A stretch of 64,000 bases of DNA from Qipengyuania flava (GCF_019448255.1 NZ_CP080410.1:1-64000); one strand, 5' to 3'; shown: positions 26,024 to 36,379, counted from the stretch's first letter. Program-made: numbers and translations. The notes: a model not told the origin generated them from the sequence alone.

Positions 26024-26896
26024 CTAGAGGAAATCCCTGATCGTTTTCATGAACCGGTCGAACTGGTCGTGGTGGAGCCAGTGCCCGGCGTTTTCGAACT
26101 CGATGACCTCGGCGTTGGCGAAGTGGTCGAGCCTGCCGTCGCCCTCGGGGTTCGAGGCCCAGCTGTCGGCGCCGTAGAGCAAGAGCGTTGGCGCGGTGAT
26201 CGCTGCCCAGGTCTGGTGGAGGAATTCGTCCGCAATATCCTCGGTCGGCCAGACATTGAGGTGCGGGTCGAACTTCCAGCTGTAAGTGCCATCCTCGTTG
26301 CGGTTGACCCCGTGAATGGTGAGGTGGCGCGCCTGTTCTTCGGTGAGGTAGGAGTTCTCCTCGATCATCCGCGCGAAGGCGGCCTCAATGCTTTCGTACT
26401 TGCGCGGGGACCGGCCCGATGCGGCGCGCTTCTTGCCGATCCATTCGTTGAGGCGCTCGGGGTAGGGCTTGGCGCGCATTTCCTCCTGCCGTTTGGGGCT
26501 GGGGCCGAGGCCTTCGATGGCGACGATCTTGGTCACCATTTCGGGAAAGGTGCCGGCATAGCGCAGCGAGACGTTGCCACCCATCGAGTGGCTGACGATC
26601 GTGACCGGCCCGACGCCGAGCTGGTGGACCAGCTGCGCGAGGTCGTAAACCATGTCGTTCGACGAGTAGTTACCGTCCGAAACCCAGTCGCTGTCGCCGT
26701 GGCCGCGGTGGTCCATCGCGACCACGTGGTAATCCTCGCGCAATTGCTCGGCGACCCAGTCCCAGCTGCGCGCGTGGTCGCGCCCGCCATGGACGAGCAC
26801 CAGCGGCGGCTTCCCGCGATTGCCCCAGTCGAGATAGTGCAGCCGCAGGCGCTGCGAGATGAAGGTCTGCGAAGTCGGTCCGGCGTGTAGCGTCAT
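26024..26896 (-). CDS. alpha/beta hydrolase
   Basis: A 290-residue cytoplasmic hydrolase. The oxyanion strand VLVHGGRDHARSW, the nucleophile elbow SHSMGGNVS and the C-terminal NAGHWLHHDQFD (catalytic His) are intact. An acid in LLYGADSW is the likely third catalytic residue. It resembles epoxide-hydrolase or esterase-type family members; substrate unknown. First gene of a three-gene unit with no gaps between genes. Confidence 0.9.
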   Translation of the reverse strand: MTLHAGPTSQTFISQRLRLHYLDWGNRGKPPLVLVHGGRDHARSWDWVAEQLREDYHVVAMDHRGHGDSDWVSDGNYSSNDMVYDLAQLVHQLGVGPVTIVSHSMGGNVSLRYAGTFPEMVTKIVAIEGLGPSPKRQEEMRAKPYPERLNEWIGKKRAASGRSPRKYESIEAAFARMIEENSYLTEEQARHLTIHGVNRNEDGTYSWKFDPHLNVWPTEDIADEFLHQTWAAITAPTLLLYGADSWASNPEGDGRLDHFANAEVIEFENAGHWLHHDQFDRFMKTIRDFL

Positions 26897-26934
26897 GCGC
26901 GTGGCTTTGCGCCACTACGCCCGGCAATTCAACC

Positions 26935-28458
26935 TCAGCGCTCCTTCGTCGCCGAGAAGGTAAGGTCCGGGTTCTTTTCCTGCTGGTAGTTCACGTCCCA
27001 CGGGCTCTTGGCCATGAAGACCAGGTCGCCGTCGCGGTCCTTGGCGAGGTTGGAGAGGTTGAACTTCTCGAACTCGTTCTTCGCCTTCTCGTCACCCTTG
27101 ATCCAGCGCGCGGTGGCAAAGGGCGAGGCTTCCAGCTTGGCGTCGACCTTGTACTCGGCCGACAGGCGGCTGATCAGCACATCGAGCTGGAGCTGACCGA
27201 CGACGCCGATGATCCACTGGCCGCCGATCTCGGGATAGAAGACCTGGATGACGCCCTCTTCGCTAAGGTCGTCGAGCGCCTTCCTCAGCTGCTTGGTCTT
27301 GGTCGGATCGACCAGCGCAACACGGCGCAGGATTTCCGGCGCGAAGTTCGGCAGGCCGGTGAAGCGGATCTGGTTCTTCTCGCTCAGCGTATCGCCGACG
27401 CGCAGCGTGCCGTGGTTCGGTATTCCGATGATGTCGCCCGGCTCGGCTGTGTCGGCCACCTCGCGGTCCTGCGCGAAGAACAGGATCGGCGAATGGATCG
27501 CGACCGGCTTCCCGAGGCCGGAGGGCGTCAGCTTCATGCCGCGTTTGAAGGTGCCCGAGACCTGCCGCATGAAAGCGATGCGGTCGCGGTGGTTGGGATC
27601 CATATTGGCCTGCACCTTGAAGATGAAGCCGGTGACCTCGTCATGCGTCGGATCGATCTGGTCCTCGCCGGCTGGCTGCGGGCGCGGCGGCGGGGCGTAT
27701 TTGGCAATCGCCTCGATCAGTTCGGTGACGCCGAAATTCTTGAGCGCGGACCCGAAATAGACCGGGGTGAGATCGCCGCCGCGATACGCCTCAAGATCGA
27801 ATTCGGGATAGCCGATCTGCGCCAGCTCAATCTCCTCGGCGAACCGTTCGGGGATCGCCGGATCGCAATCGCGTGTGCCGGTGAATTCCTTGGAAGGACC
27901 CTCGGGCCGTGCAACGCAGCCGCTCTCGAAATCAAGCACGCCTTCGAACTCGCCGCCCATGCCGACCGGATAGGCCTGCGGGCTGACATCGAGCGCCAGC
28001 ATGTCGGCGATCTCGTCGAGCAATTCGAACACGGGCCGTCCCTCGCGGTCGACCTTGTTGACGAAGGTGATGATCGGCACGCTGCGCAGGCGGCAGACCT
28101 CGAACAGCTTGCGCGTCTGCGGCTCGATACCCTTGGCCGCGTCGATCACCATGATGGCGGAATCGACCGCGGTCAGCGTGCGGTAGGTGTCTTCGGAGAA
28201 ATCCTCGTGCCCCGGCGTGTCGAGCAGATTGAAGGTGATGCCTTCGCGCTCGAAGGTCATGACCGAGCTGGTCACCGAGATGCCGCGCTGCTGCTCGATC
28301 TTCATCCAGTCCGAACGCGCACGGCGCGCCTGGCCGCGTGCCTTCACCTCACCGGCCAAGTGGATCGCGCCGCCGGTCAGCAGCAGCTTTTCCGTGAGCG
28401 TGGTCTTACCCGCGTCGGGGTGCGAGATGATCGCGAAGGTACGGCGGTTGGAAGTCAT
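26935..28458 (-). CDS. prfC: peptide chain release factor 3
   Basis: A 507-residue translational GTPase that recycles RF1/RF2 after peptide release. G1 is HPDAGKTTLTE at residues 13-23, G3 is DTPGHEDFSEDTY and G4 is NKVDRE. The length is slightly shorter than the E. coli protein (about 529). It is placed 10 nt after the SDR gene that follows pheT, so it is the last gene of a pheS-pheT-SDR-prfC unit. Confidence 0.95.
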   Translation of the reverse strand: MTSNRRTFAIISHPDAGKTTLTEKLLLTGGAIHLAGEVKARGQARRARSDWMKIEQQRGISVTSSVMTFEREGITFNLLDTPGHEDFSEDTYRTLTAVDSAIMVIDAAKGIEPQTRKLFEVCRLRSVPIITFVNKVDREGRPVFELLDEIADMLALDVSPQAYPVGMGGEFEGVLDFESGCVARPEGPSKEFTGTRDCDPAIPERFAEEIELAQIGYPEFDLEAYRGGDLTPVYFGSALKNFGVTELIEAIAKYAPPPRPQPAGEDQIDPTHDEVTGFIFKVQANMDPNHRDRIAFMRQVSGTFKRGMKLTPSGLGKPVAIHSPILFFAQDREVADTAEPGDIIGIPNHGTLRVGDTLSEKNQIRFTGLPNFAPEILRRVALVDPTKTKQLRKALDDLSEEGVIQVFYPEIGGQWIIGVVGQLQLDVLISRLSAEYKVDAKLEASPFATARWIKGDEKAKNEFEKFNLSNLAKDRDGDLVFMAKSPWDVNYQQEKNPDLTFSATKER

Positions 28459-28468
28459 CGAATGTCTT

Positions 28469-29212
28469 TTACGAACGCGCGACGCGGAAGCCGGCGAAGT
28501 CCTGGCTGACCGGCATCAGCTCGATCCGGTTGATGTTGAGGTGCGGCGGCAGCGTTGCGATCCACAGGATCGTGTCGGCGATGTCCTGCCCGGTCATCGG
28601 GTCGGCGCCGCGATAGAGGTCGTCGCTCTTCTCCTGGCTGCCGGTGCGCACCAGCGTGAATTCGGTCTCGACCATGCCCGGCTCGATGCTGGTCACGCGC
28701 ACGCCGGTGCCGTGCAGGTCGGCGCGCAAGGCGAGCGTGAAGTGGTTCGCGAAGGCCTTGGAGCCGGCATACACATTGCCGCCCGGATAGATGTAGCTGC
28801 CCGCGACCGAGCCGATCGCGATGATCGCGCCCTTGCGCTCGATCAAGGTGGGCAGCAGCTTGCGGGTAAGAACCACCATGGCCGTCACATTGGTGTCGAT
28901 CATGGTCTGCCAGTCGTCGAGGTTCGACTCCTGCGCAGGCGAGAGCCCCTGCGCGAGACCGGCGTTGTTCACCAGCAGGTCGATGCCCGCGAAATCGGCA
29001 GGCAGGGCAGCAATCGCCGCATCCATCGCCTCTGTATCGCGCACGTCGAAGCAAGCGGCGTGGACCTTGTCGGAACCGAGTTCTTCGACCAGGGCATCAA
29101 GCCGTTCCCTGCGCCGTCCGGTCGCCACGCAGCGCCAGCCGTTTGCGACCAGCGTGCGCACTGTGGCCTCGCCTATGCCTGCGGTGGCTCCGGTGACGAA
29201 AGCGGTCTTCAT
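28469..29212 (-). CDS. SDR family oxidoreductase (YdfG-like)
   Basis: A 247-residue short-chain dehydrogenase with the cofactor motif TGATAGIGEAT, the NNAGLAQG motif and the catalytic YAGSKAF (Tyr and Lys). An Arg after the second strand (GRRRERL) points to NADP preference. Related YdfG enzymes act on hydroxy acids such as 3-hydroxy-propionate or serine; the substrate here is not known. It overlaps the pheT stop by ATGA, so it is translationally coupled to pheT. Confidence 0.92.
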   Translation of the reverse strand: MKTAFVTGATAGIGEATVRTLVANGWRCVATGRRRERLDALVEELGSDKVHAACFDVRDTEAMDAAIAALPADFAGIDLLVNNAGLAQGLSPAQESNLDDWQTMIDTNVTAMVVLTRKLLPTLIERKGAIIAIGSVAGSYIYPGGNVYAGSKAFANHFTLALRADLHGTGVRVTSIEPGMVETEFTLVRTGSQEKSDDLYRGADPMTGQDIADTILWIATLPPHLNINRIELMPVSQDFAGFRVARS

Positions 29213-31599
29213 CCGCGAAGCTCCGCACCCTTCTTGGCGGCAGCGGCGACGACCGTGTCGGAGATCGCCTTGATCTCGGCATCGGTGAAGCTCTTTTCGC
29301 CCGGCTGGAGCGTGACTTCGACGGCCACCGACTTCTTGCCCTCGGGCACGCCCTGGCCTTCGAAGACATCGAAGATGCGTGCATCGACGATCGCCTTCTT
29401 GTTCGCCCCGCGCACGGCCTTCACCAGATCACCTGCCGCAAGGTCAGCCGGGACGAGGAAGGCAAAGTCACGGGTCAGCGACTGGAGCGCAGGCGGCGCA
29501 TAGTGGGCCCGGGCGAAACCGCCGCCCTTTTTGGCCGGGATCGCATCGAGGAAGATCTCGACCGCCATCACTGGGCCCTCGATATCGAAGGCCTTGAGCG
29601 TTGCCGGGTGCAGCGCGCCGAAGCGGGCGAGCACGTTCTTGGGGCCGAGACGCAGCGTGGCCGATTGGCCGGGGTGGAACTGGTCGCCCGCCTCGCCCAT
29701 CACCATGAGGTTCGCGACCGGCGCACCGGCGGCTTCGAGAAGCGCCACGGCTTCGGACTTGGCGTCATAGGCGTCGAAGCCTTGCGCCTTGCCGCTGGCC
29801 CAGCCGCGCGGCGCCCTGTTGCCCGCCAGCACGACGCCGAGGGTCGGCTTTTCGTCGCTCGCCCCGTCCTTGCCGCGGAAGTAGCGGCGACCGATCTCGA
29901 ACAGACGCGCGCCATCCGCGCCGCGATCGGCGTTGCGCTTGGCTGCGGCCAGCAGACCCGGGATCATCGAGGGGCGCATGGCCTTCATGTCCTCGCTGAT
30001 CGGGTTCTCGAGCACCCACAGCTCGGCGCCGTCGGCAAAATGTTCGGCATCGGCGGTGGGGAGGAAGGACCAGGTCACCGCTTCGTTCAATCCGCGTGCT
30101 GCAGCGGCCCGGCGCAGCTTCCGCTCCAGCTTCTGCTGCGGGCTGGCGGTCGGCTTGGCGACGCCTTCCGCGCGCGGCAGCGCCACGCTTGCAACATGGT
30201 CGAGCCCGTGGATGCGGACCACTTCTTCGACGAGGTCGGCCGGGCCTTCGATGTCGTGACGGCGCGGCGGGCAGGTGACCTGCCAGTCGTCTTCGACACG
30301 GAAATCGAGCGCCTCGAGGATCGCGCGCTGCTCGTCCTGCCCCACATCGACACCGCCGAGGCGCGAGGTGAGACGCGGGTCGAACTTCACGACCTTCGGC
30401 TCTGCCGGCGGAGTCCCAGCGCGCACGACCTCGGTCGGCTCGCCGCCGCAGGTCTTGAGGATCAGCGAGGTGAGGATCGCAAGGCCATCGTCGAGATAGG
30501 CCGGATCGACCCCGCGCTCGAAACGGGTGCGCGCATCGGAAGCAAGGCCCAGCTTGCGGCCCGTCACGCCGATGCGCTCAGGATCGAAATAGGCGATTTC
30601 GAGGAGGACATCGGTCGTCCCCTCGGTCGCACCCGAATGCTCGCCGCCCATGATGCCGGCGATGTCGTGCACGCCGTTATCGTCGGCGATCACGGTCATC
30701 GTGTCGTCGAGCGTATAGGTCTTCTCGTTCAGCGCCTCGACCGTCTCACCATTCTTGGCGCGGCGAGCTACGACTGCGCCCGACAGCTTGGCAAGGTCAT
30801 AGACATGCGCCGGGCGACCGAAGGCGAGCATGAGGTAGTTGGTCGCATCGACCAGCGCCGAGATCGGGCGCTGGCCCGCCGCAATCAGGCGACGCTGCAT
30901 CCATTCGGGCGAGGGTTTGGTGTTATCGACGCTGCGAATGACACGGCCGTAGAAGGCCGGGCAGCCTTCCGGATCATCGGTGCGGATTTCTACCGGGCAC
31001 TCACCCGCGGCTGCGATGTCCGAGGCCTCAACCGGCTTGAACGTGCCAAGACCCGCCGCCGCGAGATCGCGCGCGATGCCTTCGACGCCCATGCAGTCGG
31101 GGCGGTTGGGCGTGATCGCCACGTCGAAGACGGGCGAGGCGTCGTGGTATTCGGCAAAGGTCTGGCCGACCGGTGCATCCTCGGGCAGCTCGATAATGCC
31201 ATCGTGCTCTTCGCCGAGTTCCAACTCGCGCACCGAACACATCATGCCGTTGGATTCGACGCCGCGGATCGCGCTCTTGCGCAGTTCCATGCCGTTTGCA
31301 GGGACGACCGCGCCGGGCAGACCGAGTACGCCCTTCATGCCGGCACGCGCATTGGGCGCACCGCAGACGACCTGCAGCGGATCGCCCTCACCCGTATCGA
31401 CGGTCAGCACCTGCAGCTTGTCGGCATCGGGATGCTTGGCGGCTGTCAGGACCTTGGCAACGCGGAAGCCTTCGAGCTTCTCGGCCGGGTCCTCGATGCC
31501 TTCGACCTCGTGACCGATTGCGTTGAGCGCAGCCGCAATCTCCGCGACCGAGGCTTCGGTTTCGAGGAAGTACTTCAGCCATTCGAGCGAGAACTTCAT
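29209..31599 (-). CDS. pheT: phenylalanine-tRNA ligase, beta subunit
   Basis: A 796-residue subunit. It starts [13 protein letters not shown] (ATG 31599, overlapping the pheS stop) and contains the tRNA-binding EMAP-like domain near residues 40-150, the B3/B4 editing domain, B5, and an FDX-ACB anticodon-binding domain at the C-terminus. Together with PheS it forms the alpha2beta2 enzyme. A longer frame to 31764 was rejected because it runs through pheS. Confidence 0.97.
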   Translation of the reverse strand: MKFSLEWLKYFLETEASVAEIAAALNAIGHEVEGIEDPAEKLEGFRVAKVLTAAKHPDADKLQVLTVDTGEGDPLQVVCGAPNARAGMKGVLGLPGAVVPANGMELRKSAIRGVESNGMMCSVRELELGEEHDGIIELPEDAPVGQTFAEYHDASPVFDVAITPNRPDCMGVEGIARDLAAAGLGTFKPVEASDIAAAGECPVEIRTDDPEGCPAFYGRVIRSVDNTKPSPEWMQRRLIAAGQRPISALVDATNYLMLAFGRPAHVYDLAKLSGAVVARRAKNGETVEALNEKTYTLDDTMTVIADDNGVHDIAGIMGGEHSGATEGTTDVLLEIAYFDPERIGVTGRKLGLASDARTRFERGVDPAYLDDGLAILTSLILKTCGGEPTEVVRAGTPPAEPKVVKFDPRLTSRLGGVDVGQDEQRAILEALDFRVEDDWQVTCPPRRHDIEGPADLVEEVVRIHGLDHVASVALPRAEGVAKPTASPQQKLERKLRRAAAARGLNEAVTWSFLPTADAEHFADGAELWVLENPISEDMKAMRPSMIPGLLAAAKRNADRGADGARLFEIGRRYFRGKDGASDEKPTLGVVLAGNRAPRGWASGKAQGFDAYDAKSEAVALLEAAGAPVANLMVMGEAGDQFHPGQSATLRLGPKNVLARFGALHPATLKAFDIEGPVMAVEIFLDAIPAKKGGGFARAHYAPPALQSLTRDFAFLVPADLAAGDLVKAVRGANKKAIVDARIFDVFEGQGVPEGKKSVAVEVTLQPGEKSFTDAEIKAISDTVVAAAAKKGAELRG

Positions 31600-32696
31600 G
31601 CGCTTGCTCCCACACCGGCGGAAAGGGTCGGCTGGTCGAAGGGCGAGAAGCCGTAGTGGTCGAGCCAGCGCTGGTCGCCATCGAAGAAGGCGCGCAGATC
31701 GTCCATCGCATATTTGAGCATGGCGAGGCGGTCGACGCCCACGCCGAAGGCAAAGCCCTGCCATTCGTCCGGGTCGAGCCCGGCGAATTCGATCACGCGG
31801 CGGTTGACCATGCCCGAGCCGAGCAGCTCCATCCAGCCATGGCCCGGCGCATCGCCGTCACCGCCGAGCACGCGGCGGCCGCCGACGTCCTGCCAGCCGA
31901 CATCGACCTCGACCGAAGGCTCGGTGAACGGGAAGTAGCTGGGGCGCAGGCGCAGTACGATATCGTCGCGCTCGAAGAAGGCCTTTAGGAAGGTTTCCAG
32001 CGTCCATTTCAGATGACCGAGATGGATGTCGCGGTCGATCACGAGGCCTTCGACCTGGTGGAACATCGGCGTGTGCGTCGCATCGCTGTCACTGCGGTAG
32101 ACGCGGCCCGGCGCGATGATGCGGATCGGCGCGCCCTGTTCGACCATGCTGCGGATCTGCACCGGCGAAGTGTGCGTACGCAGCAGCATGCGGCGACCTT
32201 CGCTGTCCACGTCGGGGAAATAGAACGTGTCGTGCATGGCGCGCGCGGGGTGCGTTTCGGCCATGTTGAGCGCGGTGAAGTTGTGCCAGTCGTCTTCCAC
32301 CTCCGGACCAGTGGCGACGGAGAAGCCGAGATCGGCAAAGATTTCGGCGAGCTCGTCCATCACCTGGCTGACCGGGTGGACGCTGCCCTTGGGCGCCTCG
32401 GGTGCCGGGAGGGTCAGGTCGAGGCTTTCGGTGGCAAGGCGCGCTTCGAGCTCGGCTGCCTCCAGCTCGTCCTTCTTGGCTGCAATTGCATCGGTGGCAG
32501 CGGTGCGCAGGCCATTCAGTAACGGGCCCTGCACCTGGCGCTCTTCCGGCGCCATCTTGCCGAGCGTTTTCATCAACCCGGAAATCGAACCCTGCTTTCC
32601 GAGGAATTCGATGCGCAGCGCTTCGAGCGCGGCGGCGTCGGGGGCGTTTTCGATCCGCGTGAGCGCATCGGTCTTGATCTGGTCGAGGTCGTTCAT
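31596..32696 (-). CDS. pheS: phenylalanine-tRNA ligase, alpha subunit
   Basis: A 366-residue class II synthetase subunit from ATG 32696. Motif 2 region includes [13 protein letters not shown] and [21 protein letters not shown]; motif 3 is [18 protein letters not shown] at 32723 is an alternative start preceded by GGGAAG; the ATG is preferred by family length. It overlaps pheT by ATGA. Upstream lie three AraC-type genes instead of the expected rplT. A 6-bp hairpin (TCCCGC/GCGGGA, 32728-32747) sits just before the start region. Confidence 0.95.
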   Translation of the reverse strand: MNDLDQIKTDALTRIENAPDAAALEALRIEFLGKQGSISGLMKTLGKMAPEERQVQGPLLNGLRTAATDAIAAKKDELEAAELEARLATESLDLTLPAPEAPKGSVHPVSQVMDELAEIFADLGFSVATGPEVEDDWHNFTALNMAETHPARAMHDTFYFPDVDSEGRRMLLRTHTSPVQIRSMVEQGAPIRIIAPGRVYRSDSDATHTPMFHQVEGLVIDRDIHLGHLKWTLETFLKAFFERDDIVLRLRPSYFPFTEPSVEVDVGWQDVGGRRVLGGDGDAPGHGWMELLGSGMVNRRVIEFAGLDPDEWQGFAFGVGVDRLAMLKYAMDDLRAFFDGDQRWLDHYGFSPFDQPTLSAGVGASA

Positions 32697-32759
32697 CTGG
32701 TCTTGCTTGGAGCTGTCGGACAATTCTTCCCGCAGCCCCTAGCGGGAGATGCGGCAATG

Positions 32760-33683
32760 CTAAACCCCGCTTTCGCCGCCCCCGGGCTTTTCGGGGTCGT
32801 AGAGCGCCTGCAAGGCCACACCGGCGTTGCTGTTGCTCACCGCGACAGCGGCCGAGGAAATGGGGTGCGGCAGCGCCGCATACTCGCCCGGCGTCATGCC
32901 CATGGTCGCGCGGAATTCGCGAATGAAGTGGGCCTGGTCGAAATAGTTCGTGTCGAGCGAGCCGATCCAGCGCATCGACGGATCGAGCATGTACTTGCCA
33001 AGGCTGCGCAGGAAACGCTGGCGGCGGATGAGCGCGCGCGGCGTGAACCCGAAATGCCGTTTGCAAAACCGTTCGAAGGTCCGGGTCTTCATCCCGACCT
33101 CCTCCGCCAATTCCCCAACGCCAGGAACATCGGGCGCAAGGATCCGGCGGTGCACGTCCTTTATGGCGGTGGCCGCCGCATGTGGTTCTCCCAGAAGCGA
33201 GCGGAAGGTGTCGGTGATCAGCCTCCAGGACCTGTCCAGGTCGTCGCCATCCTCGCGCAGGGTGTCGAGCATCCCGGCAAGCGAAGGATGCGCGACCGAT
33301 CCGCGAATATCGCGAAAGGTGTTTGCCAGATCGCTTGCGGGCGCGCGGATCAGACTCGCCCAGCCGGCCGGTGTCAGCCCCACGCCCCAGAACTTTCCGC
33401 CACCGATTCTCAGCCGGGTCACGCGGTCCGTGGGCCCGGAGATGACCGCAGCGGGAACCGCACCAAGCTCACCGGTCCCGATCACGGCCTGGTACACTTC
33501 GGCCGTGCCCGTTCGCAGGTTCGCTTCCTCGGGCGGCAGCCAGTCTTCCACCACCTCGCCTTCGTCGATCTCGGTGCGGTAGTAGGCCGAGAGATACGGC
33601 GCGAGGTCGGATGGCGGCCCCATCAAGCGAAGCCGCACCGCACCGGCGCGCAGCTCTGTCGGCTGGGGATACGGCGTAGCCAT
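32760..33683 (-). CDS. AraC family transcriptional regulator (AraC-1)
   Basis: A 307-residue protein from ATG 33683. The C-terminal AraC DNA-binding domain has two helix-turn-helix units; recognisable text is RTFERFCKRHFGFTPRALIRRQRF and NYFDQAHFIREFRATMGMTPGEYA. The N-terminal half contains PPSDLAPYLSAYYRTEIDEGE and VEDWLPPEEANLR, shared with the two upstream paralogues, and probably is a ligand- or partner-sensing domain. Signal and targets are unknown. It lies 63 nt before pheS on the same strand. Confidence 0.9.
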   Translation of the reverse strand: MATPYPQPTELRAGAVRLRLMGPPSDLAPYLSAYYRTEIDEGEVVEDWLPPEEANLRTGTAEVYQAVIGTGELGAVPAAVISGPTDRVTRLRIGGGKFWGVGLTPAGWASLIRAPASDLANTFRDIRGSVAHPSLAGMLDTLREDGDDLDRSWRLITDTFRSLLGEPHAAATAIKDVHRRILAPDVPGVGELAEEVGMKTRTFERFCKRHFGFTPRALIRRQRFLRSLGKYMLDPSMRWIGSLDTNYFDQAHFIREFRATMGMTPGEYAALPHPISSAAVAVSNSNAGVALQALYDPEKPGGGESGV

Positions 33684-33786
33684 CGGTCCTCTTATGCGAC
33701 CTCGAGAAGGCCGGGCGCACCGCTGCTGGCATGCGCCATGGCGGCGGCATCCCTGCTCAAAACGGGTGCGCAAAGGCTCACCATCG

Positions 33787-34695
33787 TCAGGACGGGTCCG
33801 CCTTGGAAGGCGCGGTGGGCTTGTGCAGCACCTGCATGGCTTCGCCCGCAATGGCCGCGCGCGCATGGGCGGCGGCCATCAGGACCGGATGGGGCAGGCG
33901 GGCGTATTCGCTCGGCGACATGGTCATGAAGCGTTTGAAATCCCGCACGAAATGCGCCTGGTCGTGATAGTGGCTGTCGAGCGTATCGATCCACTTGAGC
34001 GAGGGGTCGAGCATGAACTTGGCCAAGCTGCGCACGAAACGCTGGCGCCGCAGCAGCAATTGCGGGCTGAAACCGAATGCCCGGCTGCAGAAGCGCTCCA
34101 TCGTGCGAGCGCTCATGCCCAGCGACGAGGCGAGTTCGGCAACGCTGTGGAAGCGCGGATCGGTCAAGGCTTCTTCGACCTTGAGCACCTCGGCCTCGCG
34201 CGGCGACGGTTTGGCAAGAAGGGCGCCAAGCTCGCGCAGCATGGCATCGCGTTCGGCAAGCAGGTCTCCCTCGGTGTCGGGCACACACGCGCACAGGGCG
34301 CGAAGGTGCTCGAAGGCCGGGTCCATGTCGACGTCGGCGTGCCGGTCGGCGTATTCATTGGCGGGAGCGCCCGTGAGGCGCGCCCAGCCGAGCGGAAGCA
34401 GGCCGATACCCCAAGACCGCCCCTCACGCGCCCGGAAGCGCGTTGCCACGCTGGTCGGCCCGGCAATGACCGCGCGCGGCATGGGCTCGAGCGGCTTGCC
34501 GCCCATCCCCGCCTCCACCGTCAGGCCGGGAATGATACGCAGGTTCGCCCATTCGGGATGCAGCCAGTCGTCGACCGGCTGCCCGTCGTGGCCCGAAATT
34601 TCCATGTGGTAGAGGGTGGTGATGAAGGGGCGCAGCTCTTCAGGAGGCAGGAAGAAGCGCAAGGCAACAGCCGCGGTGGTGTCCCCGGTGCTCAC
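33787..34695 (-). CDS. AraC family transcriptional regulator (AraC-2)
   Basis: A 302-residue paralogue of its neighbours. The N-terminal domain has PPEELRPFITTLYHMEI and VDDWLHPEWANLRII; the C-terminal AraC domain has RTMERFCSRAFGFSPQLLLRRQRF and HYHDQAHFVRDFKRFMTMSPSEYA. It is separated by 103 nt from each neighbour, so all three may have their own promoters or arose by tandem duplication of a unit with its leader. Function unknown. Confidence 0.9.
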   Translation of the reverse strand: MSTGDTTAAVALRFFLPPEELRPFITTLYHMEISGHDGQPVDDWLHPEWANLRIIPGLTVEAGMGGKPLEPMPRAVIAGPTSVATRFRAREGRSWGIGLLPLGWARLTGAPANEYADRHADVDMDPAFEHLRALCACVPDTEGDLLAERDAMLRELGALLAKPSPREAEVLKVEEALTDPRFHSVAELASSLGMSARTMERFCSRAFGFSPQLLLRRQRFVRSLAKFMLDPSLKWIDTLDSHYHDQAHFVRDFKRFMTMSPSEYARLPHPVLMAAAHARAAIAGEAMQVLHKPTAPSKADPS

Positions 34696-34798
34696 CGCCG
34701 TACCGCCTCCCGGCTGGCCGGCCCTTCGTATCGTGGGAAGATCATTGGAATCACGCCCTCGAGAGAATGGGTAGCAAAAGGCACACGGATTTCAAAAG

Positions 34799-35725
34799 CT
34801 ATTTGGGCTTGTCCAGCGTCTGCGCCGGCGATCCCCAGACCCGGGCGCGCTCGGCCATGAAGGCGCTGAGGACCGGGTGCGGCTTGGCCGCGTATTCCGA
34901 AGGCGTGCAGCCCATGAAGGCATGGAACTCGTGCACGAAGTGGGACTGGTCGTGATAATGCCGATCGATAACCTGCGACCAGCTGGCCTCGGGCGCCAGC
35001 ATGAAGGCGCCCAGCGTGCGCATCAGGCGCTGGCGGCGCAGCAGGAGACGCGGCGAGAACCCGAAGTGCTTGGCGCAGACCCGTTCCAGAGTGCGCTTGG
35101 ACAGCCCGCAGCGGCGCGCGAAATCATCGACCTGGAGCAGCAACGGGTCAACCATGACCTCGTGGATGGTCTGGATGCGCTCGTCATCGCGCGCCGGCAA
35201 GACGTTGCTGCGGAAGAAATCGGCGAGCGCCGCGAACTGCTTCTCATCCGTCCCGTCGGGATCGCACAGCGTGTGACACAAGGGGGCAAAGCGGTCGAAA
35301 ACCGGGCTCGCTTCCCCATCGACGATGATGTTGGTGTTTTGCGCGGCGTCCACCCCGACGTAGCGCGCCCAGCCGAGCGGGAAGAGCCCCACCCCCCACA
35401 TCCGCGTACGACCAAGCAGGAAGTGGGTCGGGCACGATGTCGGGCCGGTTGCCTGAAAGCGGACCCCTTCGACGCGCGGACCGTCGCGAAACTCGGCTGT
35501 CGGGGGATTGTGGGCGAAGAAGCGCAGGTTCGCCCATTCTGGCTGCAGCCAGTCTTCCAGGATCTCGCCTTCGGGCAAGTCCACTTCGAGGCGATAGAAA
35601 GTCGTAAAGCACGGGCCGAGGTCCGCCGGCGGCGCAAAGAAGCGCACATGTATGCTCTCGTGACCTACCAAGCGTCCCTCCGGCTGCCTGCGCCCGAAGC
35701 ATAGCGGTTTGTAGGTTTGCGACAA
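34799..35725 (-). CDS. AraC family transcriptional regulator (AraC-3)
   Basis: A 308-residue paralogue. N-terminal text is PPADLGPCFTTFYRLEVDL and LEDWLQPEWANLRFF; the C-terminal domain has RTLERVCAKHFGFSPRLLLRRQRL and HYHDQSHFVHEFHAFMGCTPSEYA. It begins 15 nt before the rplT terminator hairpin, so its promoter must overlap or lie in the short region just after rplT, or it depends on read-through. Function unknown. Confidence 0.9.
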   Translation of the reverse strand: MSQTYKPLCFGRRQPEGRLVGHESIHVRFFAPPADLGPCFTTFYRLEVDLPEGEILEDWLQPEWANLRFFAHNPPTAEFRDGPRVEGVRFQATGPTSCPTHFLLGRTRMWGVGLFPLGWARYVGVDAAQNTNIIVDGEASPVFDRFAPLCHTLCDPDGTDEKQFAALADFFRSNVLPARDDERIQTIHEVMVDPLLLQVDDFARRCGLSKRTLERVCAKHFGFSPRLLLRRQRLMRTLGAFMLAPEASWSQVIDRHYHDQSHFVHEFHAFMGCTPSEYAAKPHPVLSAFMAERARVWGSPAQTLDKPK

Positions 35726-35739
35726 GTTACCGGCGCACG

Positions 35740-35769
35740 AAAAAGGGCGCCCCCGACAGGGAGCGCCCT
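35740..35769 (-). terminator. rho-independent terminator after rplT
   Basis: Read on the minus strand, AGGGCGC pairs with GCGCCCT and the stem continues with a T-G pair and CCC/GGG around a TGTC loop; TTTT follows. It ends the rpmI-rplT transcript and so separates these ribosomal genes from the AraC genes and from pheST. Confidence 0.9.
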
Positions 35770-35792
35770 CTTAATCTCAATAAAGCAGAAGC

Positions 35793-36152
35793 TTAGGCCG
35801 GAAGGGCCTTCTTCGCCTGCTCGATAATCGCCTTGAAAGCAGCGCTTTCGTTCATGGCGAGGTCCGCCATGACCTTGCGGTCGAGCTCGATGCCGGCAAG
35901 CTTCGTGCCGTGCATGAACTGCGAGTAGGTCAGGCCTTCAGCGCGGACAGCCGCGTTGATGCGCTGGATCCAGAGAGCGCGGAAGTTGCGCTTCTTGATC
36001 TTGCGGTCGCGGTAGGCGTACTGGCCGGCCTTCTCGACAGCCTGACGGGCGATACGGATCGTGTTCTTGCGACGGCCGCGATAGCCCTTCGCCTGATCCA
36101 AAAGACGCTTGTGCTTTTGGCGCGTGGTGACGCCGCGTTTGATGCGAGGCAT
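35793..36152 (-). CDS. rplT: 50S ribosomal protein L20
   Basis: A 119-residue basic ribosomal protein with the standard L20 sequence ([16 protein letters not shown], then [13 protein letters not shown] and [19 protein letters not shown]). It binds 23S rRNA early in large-subunit assembly. It follows rpmI by 23 nt and is ended by a strong terminator, unlike many genomes where it reads on into pheST. Confidence 0.98.
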   Translation of the reverse strand: MPRIKRGVTTRQKHKRLLDQAKGYRGRRKNTIRIARQAVEKAGQYAYRDRKIKKRNFRALWIQRINAAVRAEGLTYSQFMHGTKLAGIELDRKVMADLAMNESAAFKAIIEQAKKALPA

Positions 36153-36175
36153 TTCGTATTCTCCTTAGTTCGCGC

Positions 36176-36379
36176 TCAGTCGAGGCCGTAGGGCGCCCAC
36201 TTCTTCACCGTCTTGCTGTCGGCTTCCGACAGGACGGTGGTACCGCGGTTCTGGCGAATGTACTTCGCATTGTGGCTGATCAGGCGGTGGCGCTTGCCGG
36301 CGACACCATGCTTGACCTTGCCGGTTGCGGTGATCTTGAAGCGCTTCTTCACACCGCTCTTGGTCTTCAGCTTGGGCAT
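36176..36379 (-). CDS. rpmI: 50S ribosomal protein L35
   Basis: A 67-residue basic protein beginning [15 protein letters not shown], with [19 protein letters not shown] after it. The start at 36379 is set by AAGGAG located 6 nt upstream; the ATG at 36385 abuts that site. infC, which usually precedes rpmI, is not present upstream here. Confidence 0.97.
   Translation of the reverse strand: MPKLKTKSGVKKRFKITATGKVKHGVAGKRHRLISHNAKYIRQNRGTTVLSEADSKTVKKWAPYGLD

Noticed and set aside
32697..32759. Phe-rich leader peptide and attenuator before pheS
   Set aside because: Only a 6-bp hairpin is present, there is no T run and no short frame with consecutive Phe codons.
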